Assembly: GCF_001625215.2 (NCBI RefSeq)
Contig: NC_030381.2
Location: 48,383,214 to 48,447,213 of the forward strand
DNA: 64,000 bases
Origin: Daucus carota subsp. sativus
Lineage: Eukaryota > Streptophyta > Magnoliopsida > Apiales > Apiaceae
Reading direction: 5' to 3'
Program-made: the position numbers and the translations under genes
Notes under the pieces: model-generated
The model's database searches: none
What the model was told of the DNA's origin: nothing
The model's input: the letters and a program-made list of their open reading frames with translations, nothing else
Shown: in pieces, positions 11,813-24,400 of the stretch
How positions within the stretch are numbered: the stretch's first letter is position 1
Layout of the letters: each line of letters begins with the position of its first letter

Positions 11813-12091
11813 CTCCCTCCGTCCCACCCATTTCTTATCGAATGGGTTGGGCACGGAGGTTAAGAAATATGTATAAAGTAGTGGAAAAGAGGAAGAAAAG
11901 TGGGTAAAGTGGTGGACCCATTGATTTTTAATGTATAAAAAGAAGATAATGAAGTAAAAGTAGTGTGAAAAGGAAAGAAAAGTGGAGAAGTGGTGGGATC
12001 CATTGACTATTTTTGGTAAGTTTTGAAATATAAAAAATTGGATGGGACCCCCAAAAAGGAAAGTGTAAAGAAATGGGTGGGACGGAGGGAG
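11813..12091. mobile_element. Stowaway-type MITE upstream of the ABCC13 gene
   Basis: About 279 bp with termini CTCCCTCCGTCCCACCCATT and AATGGGTGGGACGGAGGGAG. The left flank is TA and the right flank is CA, so one copy of the target duplication has probably mutated. It is non-coding; the antisense open frame across it is a by-product of the repeat. Confidence 0.85.
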
Positions 12092-12316
12092 CAGGTGACA
12101 ACTTTTAATTCTAACTAATAATGGCCCCTTCCATCCACAAAACCTTGCGATCCTCTGCATAAATAAAATGCAGTTCACACCAGAAAGAGACACGGGCTAC
12201 TAGTACGTATTTGTATGTAGTTCCAGTGCTTTCCCTTTATACGACGATGGGTTCAATTTCGGTGCAACTTTAGTAGTGCTTGCTGTTGCTGCGTCCACTT
12301 CTCACAGCTCCCCACT

Positions 12317-12366
12317 ACTCTCTCTCTCTCCCCTCTCTCCACCTCCTCCTCTCTCTCTCTCTCCAT

Positions 12367-12399
<33 letters not shown>

Positions 12400-12401
12400 C
12401 C

Positions 12402-12439
<38 letters not shown>

Positions 12440-12442
12440 TCT
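12317..12442 (+). repeat. CT-rich microsatellite in the presumed 5' UTR of ABCC13
   Basis: Nearly pure CT repeats with CC and CA interruptions end 11 bases before the ATG at 12454. CT/GA tracts are common in plant leaders. Open frames read across it on either strand are low-complexity artefacts. A nine-codon upstream frame (ATG 12247 to TAG 12273) precedes the tract and would be a uORF if transcription starts upstream of it. Confidence 0.85.
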
Positions 12443-12453
12443 TCATCACACTA

Positions 12454-15400
12454 ATGGCCTTGTTCAACGTCTTATGCCCTCATTCTCCAAACGTACGTCA
12501 TCTCTGCATTTAAGTCTCGTTTTTGTGTATTCCCTGTACTATTTGATCATCTTAATTTTTCTCTCTTTTGTGTTTCTGCTTTTCATAATTGTACTCTAAT
12601 GTTTAGGTATGGAGTGCAACTGGAGTCTCCAAGTGTTTCGATGATTTATATCCTTTTTATTCCGCGTTTCGTAATTTCTGTGCGATACTTGTATTAGTAA
12701 TTTCTGAATGAAATTCCTTAATGATAGTTACGTTTTTGGGTCTCGGAGTTAATTTAATATCTGTGATTTTAGTTGCTGCACTCGCAATTACAAAAAGGAA
12801 TGCCAGAGCAAATATAAGGGTGTGTAATTTATTCATTATTAAATTCTTTGCTGCGTTATAAATTTGTAATGGAAATTGATATCTTGCTCGGCATATTGGT
12901 TTACGACCTCACTCGCGGAATGTTGATAAATTTGTAGAGGAAATTGAACTAAAACTGTTAATCAGATCATGTATTAACATTCAGGTTACTCTGAGCTAAT
13001 TATTCTCTTTGTAAGTTTTTAATAGAGCTCAGCTTGTGTAATAAACTTGCAAGACTCAGTTGTTGTATTATTTAAATTAGAATTGATTGTCAATTTATTG
13101 CTCGTCAAATCAGTCAAAAGGTGACTTTCACTTTACCATCCTTCATGTTGATAAATGGTGTATGCCTTTATCCCCACTACGCAGATCAATCCGGCAGAGA
13201 GGATTCCCTTTCAAGTTCTTCCTGTAATTGGGGCACTAGTGGCATGCATTGACATTGGTTTTCTTTTGAGGACTACATTGAATGGTTATCCAGTTATGTA
13301 TCATAAGTGGCTCTTAAGATTATCTCAGCTATTATTTTGGGTATGTTTTTTTAAGATGCTTCTTAATCCTTGCAATATCAGTGGAACATCCATTTTTATT
13401 CCGGGCTTACACTTCGGTTTTCTCTTGTCCCACGATATTAGGTTACTATTCTACTCGTCTCGAAGTGTAAGTTTTGGTTTATTGTCTTCTCTGACTGGCT
13501 TATGTGCATTTGGTGGATCGTCAAGGCATGTTGTTGGGTGCCTCATCTGCAAGCAATCTTTTATTCTTTGGAGGTAAGTTTGTTATAATAAATTTGTTGC
13601 TAAATCTCTAGATTTCAGTGTAGTGATAATAAGTGTTATGGGTTGCAGAGCAGCCTAATAGTAAGATTTTTTCTTGCATGCTATATTTTTATGTACAACA
13701 GAAGTTATTTTACTTATAGTATATGGTTAATGTCTCTATGATGTAAAATTAGTACATGAGTGACGAGTATCATCCCTATACTTTATGGGTGTAGAAAACA
13801 AAGGCCCTTGTTCATAACCTAATTTATGGCATACAAAATACAACAGTATGCCTGCATAGGTATATGCTATACTCCAATTTATTTGTTTTTCTTGGCAGGC
13901 TGTAACATGTCTAAAAGAGAGCCTACGGTTGCTGCTGGAAGTCATGTTTGGAATCTCAATTATACTTATCAAAATGAAACGGGCATCTCTAAAGAGCAGG
14001 TAGGATCATGTGAATGACCCGATACATAAACCAATGATACTAATTTGAAAAATCATTATATGCTTACATGTTGTAACATCATTAAAAGCTTATATGTTTT
14101 CACATCCTCGTCATAGTTTGAACCATGTGAAGGCACTTTGTTTAAGTAACAAAAGAAAATAAACAATTAGTTAGTTGATAAAACTATGAAAACAAATATG
14201 CAGTAGGTATTAAAAATCTAAATAAATGTGTATTTGACTATTTGTAACCTGAGGTTTAGTTTATTTGTGGCTCCCATCCCGTCCTGAATTATAGTGGACG
14301 CTTTATTAAGAATGTAAACTTAAGTTTACATATATGTGGATTACCCTTGTTGTTGCATTTGTGCTAGTTGTCTTTAGGATTTTGATTAGAGCTTGTGATT
14401 TGTATTGGGTTTTTGTATTTTTACTCTGCCCATTAAATTGTCCTGCCCTTTAATTATTCCCACAAATATAATTGTGAGAACTTCTTAAAGAGCTGGCAGA
14501 AGCAAAGGTTCAACTAGATTTAATATGTTCTTACAATTGTAGAAACTCGTCAAAACTGGAAAAATTCAGGACTTGTATTAAACAATTGCTGGACAAACTA
14601 AATTCCCCAGACGAGAAAAAATAAACCAAAATGAATATGAGTCTAACGATAGCTGAGTAACTCGCAGGCCTTACTTTAATTTCTCTGAGTAAAGAGATTG
14701 TTCCATAAAGACTCCTGTATTCTTTTCTTGTCTTTCAGAAACATCTGGTTTGTAATCTTTTCCTGACAGTTAATATTAAAATAATCATCTGTTATCCATG
14801 CATTAAACACTAAGCGTGAAATAACATAAAAGACAGTACAATACAGATGACTTGGCAAACAAAGAAGTAGTTGAGAGTACAATACAGTGTTGGGTTGCAA
14901 AGTACCTGGTAAAAGCCAAACACCTCGATCGTACAAACCCTGTAGTGGATGCAGGGCAAACCCATTTTATCTTTAGTAAAGTTGAATCATGACTCAGAAG
15001 TTTTAGACCATTGTTTTTTTCTTTTAGAGAATTTAAGACCATTGTTAATTAAGGGTATCCAATGCTTGCTTCTTTTTTTTTTTCTTTCATGGATGACAGC
15101 AAATTGCATTGGCACAATCTTAGTCTAAATTCAAATTTTTGTTTCATCTTCTAGTTTATATAAGATGCCTGAGAAAGTGAGAAGCTTCATTATTTACCAA
15201 TATTACGCACATTTTCTTGATTTAGTCTTGGCACTTAGAAAAGGTGTACCTTAGTGTACCCCAACCTGGATCGTTACTTATTATATAACACCATACAATA
15301 TTTGTCAAATTTGCAAAGTTTTGGTAGTATCTTTATATGCAGCAATTATGATTTCTTTTGCAAGAGTGTCACTGATGTTAATTTATGAAGGCTCCTGTTA

Positions 15401-18400
15401 TTATATATATTTTTTGAAATTTGAACTCATCTTTTGTTTTCTTGGTTTTTATTTTGCTTTTCGTTTTTACGTGTTGGGTTTAAAAGGAATGAAGGTACGA
15501 AAATAATTGATCCTTCTAAGGTTGCCACTAGTTTCTATAGATTAGGTGCTTGATTATTAGTAATCTGGATATAAGTTCATTTTACCTTGTATCTATTGTT
15601 GTAAACTAGACTTGTGTGTTTATCATCTACTTGACCGTATGCTGGTTATTTTAACTCTGTAGTTTAGGTGAGGATCTACTTCTATCACATGAATTGGACA
15701 TTGAAAATGGTCAGCAACTCGATCATGTACGTACTTTTGCTGCTATTCTGTGAGAGATGTATATTATGTTTGGGCGATATTTGTACGATGCTCTAGTTCG
15801 CGATTTCTACAGTCTTATCATCTTTTCCCTATGTTGTAGTAACGAGGTAAAATAAAAATTTATGCTTGTTTACTCTCTTGTCAAAGGAAAAGGCTCAGAA
15901 CATCTGGCAATTAATGTCATTTGAAATTATATCTTCTGTGCTGCAACGTGGGGCTGGGAAGCAACTTGACTTTGAAGACCTGCTTGAGCTACCTGCTGAC
16001 ATGGATCCTTTGTCCTGTCATCTGATGCTGTTAAGTTGTTGGGAAAGGCAGAGAAAAACCGGTCACCCCTCACTATTTAGAGCATTCTGTTCAGCATATG
16101 GATGGTCTTATATTAGTCTTGGTCTTCTAAAGGTATTTATCAGAAATATTATTCTTACATTAATGCAAAACACTTGAATTTGGAAAGTAAAAGTATTGAA
16201 AAAATAAAAATACTTAATATGTACCTTCAAGTTCAGAGAAATGTCACTATGCTGATTAGATAAATTGCCTCTTAACTTAAATGTCGAAACAAGTAGAATA
16301 GAAAGCACGTAGATGCAGAGTTAATCTGATGATTGTTAGCTAATTTTTCTTAGGAAAGGGGAATAGGACTAGAGATTGGAGGGTGCCAAAGTTGAGAAGG
16401 CATAATGTAAAATCTGTTTTTACCTCATGTTTCAAAAATGTTAGAAATCGATTAAATCTGCCTGTACACACATCTTCATGGTTAGGTTTGTGTAGGTACC
16501 TTTAACTCATTAATAAAAGCTAGTTTGACGGATACATTATAAATATTATCTGGAATAGCTTTGATGATTGGAATCTCTAGTGGTCTATGCAAGACAGTTT
16601 AGGTCTATTAGCACATTAATAGGAAATTGATGAGTTGATGTTTTTCTTTAAGATGCTGGAAGAGGATACACGAATTAACATATAATTTACAATTATGAGT
16701 GGTTTTCTATCAAATATAAGCACATTCTTGTTGCAGTTTTATGCCTTAGATTTGACCTCCTACTGGGACTGAAATCTTCTTTACTAAGTGTTTGAGGCTG
16801 AAAGAAACTTATCTTTTTGCAGATACTTAATGATTGTCTCGGTTTTGGGGGACCTTTGCTTCTCAATAAGCTTATTCGGTTTCTTCAAGAAGGTTCATCA
16901 ATCTAATTTTTTTTCTCTTGTTTTCTTATTACTCTGTAATCTGGTACTTGTTTACGGTTTTTGTTCTTGTTTATTTTCCTGACACAAGCAGGTGGTGAAA
17001 ATTTCGATGGCTATATATTCGCAATATCTTTAGGCCTCACATCTATATTGAAGTAATTATCTTTTTAAATTTTATTAATACCACGTCACCAATTGAGAGC
17101 ATAATTATATTTACTGCATGAGTATTTCATATGTCAGGATCATTGACTGTTTTAACTTTTTACTCTGAAACTATGTTATATTTACTCTATGGTTGAACAA
17201 CTTTTCCTTTTGCTCATGTTTGTTTTCCTAATTAAATGGTCGTAGTAGCATATATCAGAGTTCCTTGTAGCAAATATCTGACATATTAATATCTGCATCT
17301 TGGTTAAATATAATAACAAGACCTTGTTGTTTCATCTCAAATTTAATTAAACTTGAGCAGGTAATGAGCATTATGTGAGACATTGATTATTTCCCTTTCC
17401 CTAATCCCACCAAAGCCACTTTGACTAGAGTAACTATTGTGGATATTGAATTTAAAAGCAGAGGAGAAAAATTTCCTAGCCTCAAAATGGAAATATCTAA
17501 GGTATGCTATTTAATAAGCGATCAATTCAGAGCCTACATATTACATCTTCCACTCAAAAAGCAAATGATTAAGTAACACGCACATTATTATTATTTTGTG
17601 TTTTTTGTTGTTAAAGATTTATATAAATGATTTAAAAGTAAAACAAAAGTCCAATAGAAGTAAAACAAAACTAAAACATAAGTGTTCTATTCATTCTGAT
17701 GCATAAAACTTAAACTAAACCTGGAAGCCTCTATATAGGCTGCACATAAACAAAAAACACTGGAAAATACCCAACTCTATCCCACTAATACCTCACCTAA
17801 ATTTTTAGAAACTACATTATCTAGTAATTTTTCTGAATTTGCAGCTAAAACCTAGTCAGCAAGAATTATAAAAAACAATTCAAATAATTTTCAACATTTA
17901 TTAATTTTTTTGTTAAGTCACATTTACATATTCTTTTAGCTACGTCTTTACCGAACTCACCAAAAGCAGAAACTAACGCTAAAGATATAATTTGTCACAT
18001 GTTTTACAAAACCAGATTAATGAGCTCAGATCCTAAAACACATCTTATCAACTAAAATCATGCAACTTTAAATTTGATATGGTGCTTCTACCTGATGAAA
18101 TAAAACCAACAAAAATGAATGTGATTGTATAGGAAATCATAGAATACATAATTCTTTAGTAAAGGAAGTCTATAGTAATCATATTTCAGAGAAGTTTTAT
18201 ACCAATTGTATCTAAATAATGAGAAACGTATCTGCACCAAATATCATGATAGTTGTGTTTGTTTAGGAAAATCATTAAACTAAAAGTCTTAATCTGTCTA
18301 TACACATATATGTATAAATAAGTAAAGTATGGTTAACTCTATTTCCCTTAATTTAACTTAGAAGCAGGCCTAACTACTTTTAGTTCAATGGTGCAGATCC

Positions 18401-21400
18401 TTCCTTGATACTCAATACACTTTTCACCTTTCCAAACTAAAACTGAAGCTACGCTCGAGTATTATGGCTACTATTTTTCGCAAGGTATAATTCGTTATAT
18501 AGCTTAAGTATAGTGTTAAGTAGTATCTTTTCAGTTAGTAACATGACATGCACACAAGTAATTAACCAACAATCCAGATGACTGCCTTTGATAGAATCGA
18601 GCTCTTCACCATTTTCAATACATATGGGCTTCTATTGTTTTATACTCTTGATTCAGTTCGGAATATCTTTTTGGGGTTTCCTTTTTCTTTTTATGATCTT
18701 AGGTGCTATGCTTGATTAACATACTACAATTAATTTTTAATATCTGATCAGACTATGTGCAAGTAGCTGGAAGTAACACTGTTGTGACTTGATACATGTT
18801 GGAATCTGTATTATTAAAGTCTTTCTGCAGAAGGATGAGTAATCTTGGTGAACTATGCATATAACTACAGTTATGATGTGACCTACTTCCACTTAAGCTT
18901 AACTTGATTTTTAAGTCATTTCTAGAAAGATTGTCTGATTGAGATCGGCATTAGTCTAGAAAGAATAGGAAGCTGATAAATACATGGAATCCGTTATATT
19001 GGATAAAGAAGCAGAATCTCATAATGACATTACGTAGTCATTAATATCATCACTTTTTTATACTCCGCTTCAAGATTTAATAGTTGCTCTAGTTTCAGCC
19101 TTAACCCACCTCTTATGTTTTCTTATCTATTCTTTGATTTCAAGTTCCTTTGTTCTTTGCTTTCGGTACAGTTACATACTTATTTTCATGTAAAAAAGAA
19201 CTGACCTTTTTTCAATCAACTTGCTGAATCATTTCGTTCTGATGAAAGTTGTTGATTATCTTTAATTGTTGCTATATGTCACATAAAAGAAAGAGACATA
19301 GCTACATGTCTGAATCTGATTCTGACTTCTGTTTTTTCTTCAATGTATGTTATTTCCAGTGCCTATGTGTTAGCTTAGCGGAAAGGTCAAAATTTTCTGA
19401 AGGTGAAATTCAGACCTACATGTCTGTTGACGCTGATAGATCTGTCAACTTGTGCAACAGTCTTCATGACATGTGGAGGTCAGATTCTTTCATATTTTGT
19501 TTCAGATTATTACAATTGCACATGTTTCAGATTCTTTCATATTTTGTTTCATATCTTTCATATGGTCGGGGATTCATGGGGGGTGCGGGAACTGTAATTT
19601 TTGTGATTTTGCGGCCACTGTGATGATGGAATACATATGAAAAATGTACAGCACTGCCAAAGGCAGTAGCTACTGCCTTCATTGGGAAAAACAAGTGGAA
19701 GCTGGACATGGAAGCTATAATAATTCAAGATTATTGATTTCATGTGTCAAATGAATATTCAATATTATGTCTTTCATTTATTAAGTATGATGGACTTGTG
19801 TATTTGACTATTTGGTTTAATTTTAATGCTACTCCTTTGTTTTGTTAATTAACTATATATATAATATATATTTTTAATTGCCGTATCCCCCACCACCCAA
19901 ATCCTCATATTAATTTTTTTGCCGAATTCCCGAATCCCGCACCCGTACTCTTGCTTCATAGCTGTATACTCTATTACATGATCTTTAGTGTATTCATACA
20001 ATAGTTGATATATTTGAACTTCAGTATTGTTATTTTCATTGGAATCAGTATTTCATTTGTCTACATGGATACAGGATATTTACTCTGCATATCTCCGGTT
20101 ATATGTATTAACTTTTTTGAATCATGTTTTTGGTCATCCACAACTGAATAGGCAGCAAGCTGGAGTCCATATTGTCTACTACAGTGAAGTAGTCTGATGC
20201 AAGCAACTTCTCGTTTAGTAGATTTTCGAACACAGTTGCTAGAGTATGTTTACCCCATTGGTAATCATTTTATGTGGGGATCATCTGATTAAATTTTTAT
20301 CCAGTGGGAAACATATGGATCCATCCCGAATTGTCATTGTCCTTGTAAACATATAATATAGTTCATACGTACAGTGTTTGTACATCATCCTCATCATAAC
20401 CCAACCCTGTTCCCCTGCAATTCGGCTAGGCTAGATTGAGGCACAGGTATATATCAAGGAAGGTCGGTCACATCACTTATCCTTCTCCATTGCCTTTTTT
20501 ATGTTACAAGGTCAACAGTCAGTAACACCTTGTCATCCAAACCTTGCAAACAACTTCTGACCTAGTTTTCTTTCTTTTATTTTATTTATTTATTGTGTCT
20601 ACTCATTCACAGATGCAAAATCTGTTTTGGCAATATATCATGACTGAAGTTAAAAATGCTTGTCTGTTGTACTAGTTTAGGTTGAAGTGATCTCTATCTA
20701 TACTTGCTTTCACGCATTAATCTTATCATATAATATGCATGATTTAAAATTCATTATCTTATTTCTATGCAAATGTATCAGCTTGCCCCTACAGATTGGA
20801 GTTGCACTTTATTTGCTTTATACACAAGTGAAGTTTGCTTTTGTTTCAGGGATTGCAATAACTATTTTGCTTATACCAGGTAATCATACCGCTACTATTT
20901 AAATGTGTGTGCATGCTAAACTTTGGTTATACTACAGATTCAGATGGTGATATTGTGTTCAACCAATTAATTTAACTTGTCATTACTATCTCAGATATCT
21001 TGATTGTTTACTTAATCAAAAAAAGTAAGTAATTGAGTATCTCTCAGTTACCTCCAATATTGAACTCGTGAAAAAAGTTGCTCTCAGAGTGTTCTACCCA
21101 TATATCCAACAATGTGATGTGTGCAGTCTCATTTGGTCATCAGTAACATAATAAAAAAGGGGTTAGAAAGAAAAAGACATGTGCTGATGTGCTATATTAT
21201 GATTTGTGACAAGTAAGCCCCTGGATCTGTAGAACCACAAACCTCAGCTGAATGTAGTCTACCTTTATGTGAAAATGATTATATACTTTTGGGATTATTC
21301 AAATATTTAAGTTTTACACTTTTATGTGCTGAGTAGTAAATAATGTGTTATCCATGTTTTTTTTCCCAGTGAATAAATGGATTGCTGAGGCAATTGCAGA

Positions 21401-24400
21401 TGCTACTAGAAGTATGATGAAACAGAAGGATGAACGGTACACAACTTAGGGTTATTAAGCAAGAACATTACTACTAATTGCCAATTTGCACATGGGCCAT
21501 TGCACTCAAGATAGTCAACTAATTTCAACCATTCGATAAATTTCTAACCTTTTTTAAAGGATTATTTTTCTCTTGAATATATGTATTTTTCGTAGACCAA
21601 ACAAACTTGTGAATATTTTCTTCAGAATTTCTGATTTCCCTGCATATGATTTTTATAAGATAATTTTCTGAAAGTTAAACCTTGGGAAATCAGGAAAAAA
21701 ACATTTCCCTTGAAATTAATTTCCATGAAACCAGTGGAGCTTAATATCACAGTTCGTTGCTCTGCATCAAGCTACTATGTTCTTTTATGAGAGTCTACAC
21801 ATCAAAATATATGATTTTTGACAGGATAAGAAGGACAGGAGAACTTTTGACATATATTCGCACTTTAAAGATGTATGGCTGGGAGCTTCTGTTTTCTAGT
21901 TGGTTGATCAAAACAAGATCCTCTGAAGTGTCTTATTTGTCAGTAAGACACCGATTTGCTTCAGCCATACTTTGTTTTATTGGGAAGAACAATCTTCTTC
22001 TAATTAGTGATTCTCTATTTATTAGACAAGGAAGTATTTGGATGCGTGGTGCGTGTTTTTTTGGGCAACAACACCAACACTTTTCTCTTTTTGCACGTTT
22101 GGACTTTATGCATTAATGGGAAATCAACTTGATGCTGCAACGGTATAGCTAATATAAAATATGTTTATATACAGTAGTCTCTCTTGACTATTTTGAACTA
22201 TTATGCTCAGTTTGATAGGTGAGGTTTTCATATGTATAGGTCTTTACTTGTCTTGCGCTTTTCAATAATTTAATCTCTCCGCTGAACTCATTTCCATGGG
22301 TCATTAATGGACTGATTGACGTAAGTATTCTGTCTGCCATATCTGTTCAGGTTTAGCTTGTTCTTTATATTTTTTTTTGCGCTCTACTCAAACTTTGAAT
22401 TTTTAATTGCATGCCAGGCCACCATATCCACCGGTCGTCTAAGCAGGTTTCTTTGCTGTCCAGAGATTGAAACTGCGACGTCTAGTGATAATTATGCATC
22501 ATCCTGCACAGATGAGTATCCATGTGTAAGCTTTGAAGATGTTGCTGTTGTCATTAATGAAGCATGTTGTCTGTGGTGTAGCAATGATCAGGAGCAGTTG
22601 GTGATGGATCACGTGACTCTCTCTGTTCCAAAGGGTCACCTCATTGCTGTTGTTGGGGAGGTGTCTAATTTTCACATTCTGTTGTTTGTATGCAAGAGAA
22701 GTAGAACCTAATTCTTCTTCAGTTCTAGTATACTTATTTAGCCGCAGGAAGTTATATACCTAGTTATCATCCAAGACAAAGTTGGACAATTTAGCACTGG
22801 CTGTAAATAATATCTTGGCACAAATATACCAAATATGCAAACCCTTAGTATTTACCAGGAAGATACATATAAGACTCTCGTGATTGTGTTTTGATGTTTT
22901 ATCATGCATTGGGTTTTGGAAAGTATCATTAAATTGAAAGATAAGGGAACCTGGAAAACACACAAGTTAAAAGCTCTAAGTTGCAGTATTATTTTACCAC
23001 AGACTAATACATATATATGTCACTGAGTTAATAAATTGAATGCTTGCATGCAGGTAGGTTCAGGCAAATCATCCTTACTAAATTCTATTTTGCGAGAAAC
23101 GAAAATCATCAATGGATTTGTGCATACAAGTGGATCTATAGCCTATGTACCACAGGTTATTAAATAATGAATAATGCATATTGGCATATTGCTTCTAAAT
23201 ATTTTGTGTAGTATCTGACTGCTTACATCCTATGTTCTGATTCTGTAGGTCCCATGGATTCTCTCTGGGAGCATTCGTGATAATGTCATTCTTGGGGATG
23301 AATATGATCCAAGAAGGTGCAATTTTACACATCGAAGTAACTTTGAATTTCTTTATCTTTTTCTTGAAGTTTTGAGGTGAACTAGTCATATGTATGCTAA
23401 GTGATCGCTTATTCCCATCTAGTTACGCCCAATACCCTTAAGTATTTACTGAGAATATCAACTATAATGCTAAGGTTGTGGTTAAGGGCTCAAGACCCGT
23501 TTAGTGGCTTTCCCCAACACCTTAAGGTTTTGGTAGTGATGATTTTGCAATTCTTTTTATATGCACAGTAGTGGAAATTTATATGTCTTCCCGCACACAT
23601 ATTTGATTTTGTGTAAAAGAAAAAATTTACAGTAGAACATCAATAAACTAATACTCCAAAATTAATAACCTCGATATATATGCACTTTTCTGTGTTCCTA
23701 CGTTAGAGAGAGAGTGTACTTTTTAACCCTTATAAATTACTCAAAGTCGTCAGTCCATAGAGGTTTTACTGCATCGGTGAAGGATTATTCAGCTTTAAAC
23801 AGAATATATGTTTTCTTTTGCGAGAAGATTATCTGATGTACTAGAGGCATGTGCACTGGACATTGATGTGTTCCGAATGACTGGAGGTGACTTGGCTTTT
23901 ATTGGTGAAAAAGGGCTCAACTTGTCAGGTGGGCAGAGAGCTCGTTTAGCTCTGGCCAGGTAAAAGAACTTCCGTACTTTACAGTGTAAATAGCAGTGGG
24001 TAAGGGCTTTATGAATCAATTTGATTTTTTTAATACTGTCATATGTAACACAGGGCTGTTTATCATGATCCCGACATATATCTGCTCGATGATGTCCTTA
24101 GTGCAGTTGATGCTGAAGTTGCACAGTGGATAATATCTAATGCAATTCTTGGTCCCTTAATGAGCCAGAAGACACGTATCCTATGTACCCACAATGCACA
24201 GGTATCAACTCCACTATAACTTGCTGTGTTAATTGACTCCTAAAGGTATCGTCATTGGTTACTGGACAAGCGTACAATCTTTCTGTTCCGTTGATACAAT
24301 TTACTCAATAATATCATACAAGTTATCAAAGGAATTAGAGCAGTTTCTATTGTTAAATATAAATGCATCTCTTAGGCTAACCTCTGTATTATATTTGGTT

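Noticed and set aside
11783..12193. 136-codon antisense open frame
   Set aside because: It lies across a Stowaway MITE and resembles no protein.
12253..12599. Ser-Leu and Arg-Glu repeat open frames on both strands
   Set aside because: They are translations of the CT microsatellite, with non-ATG starts.
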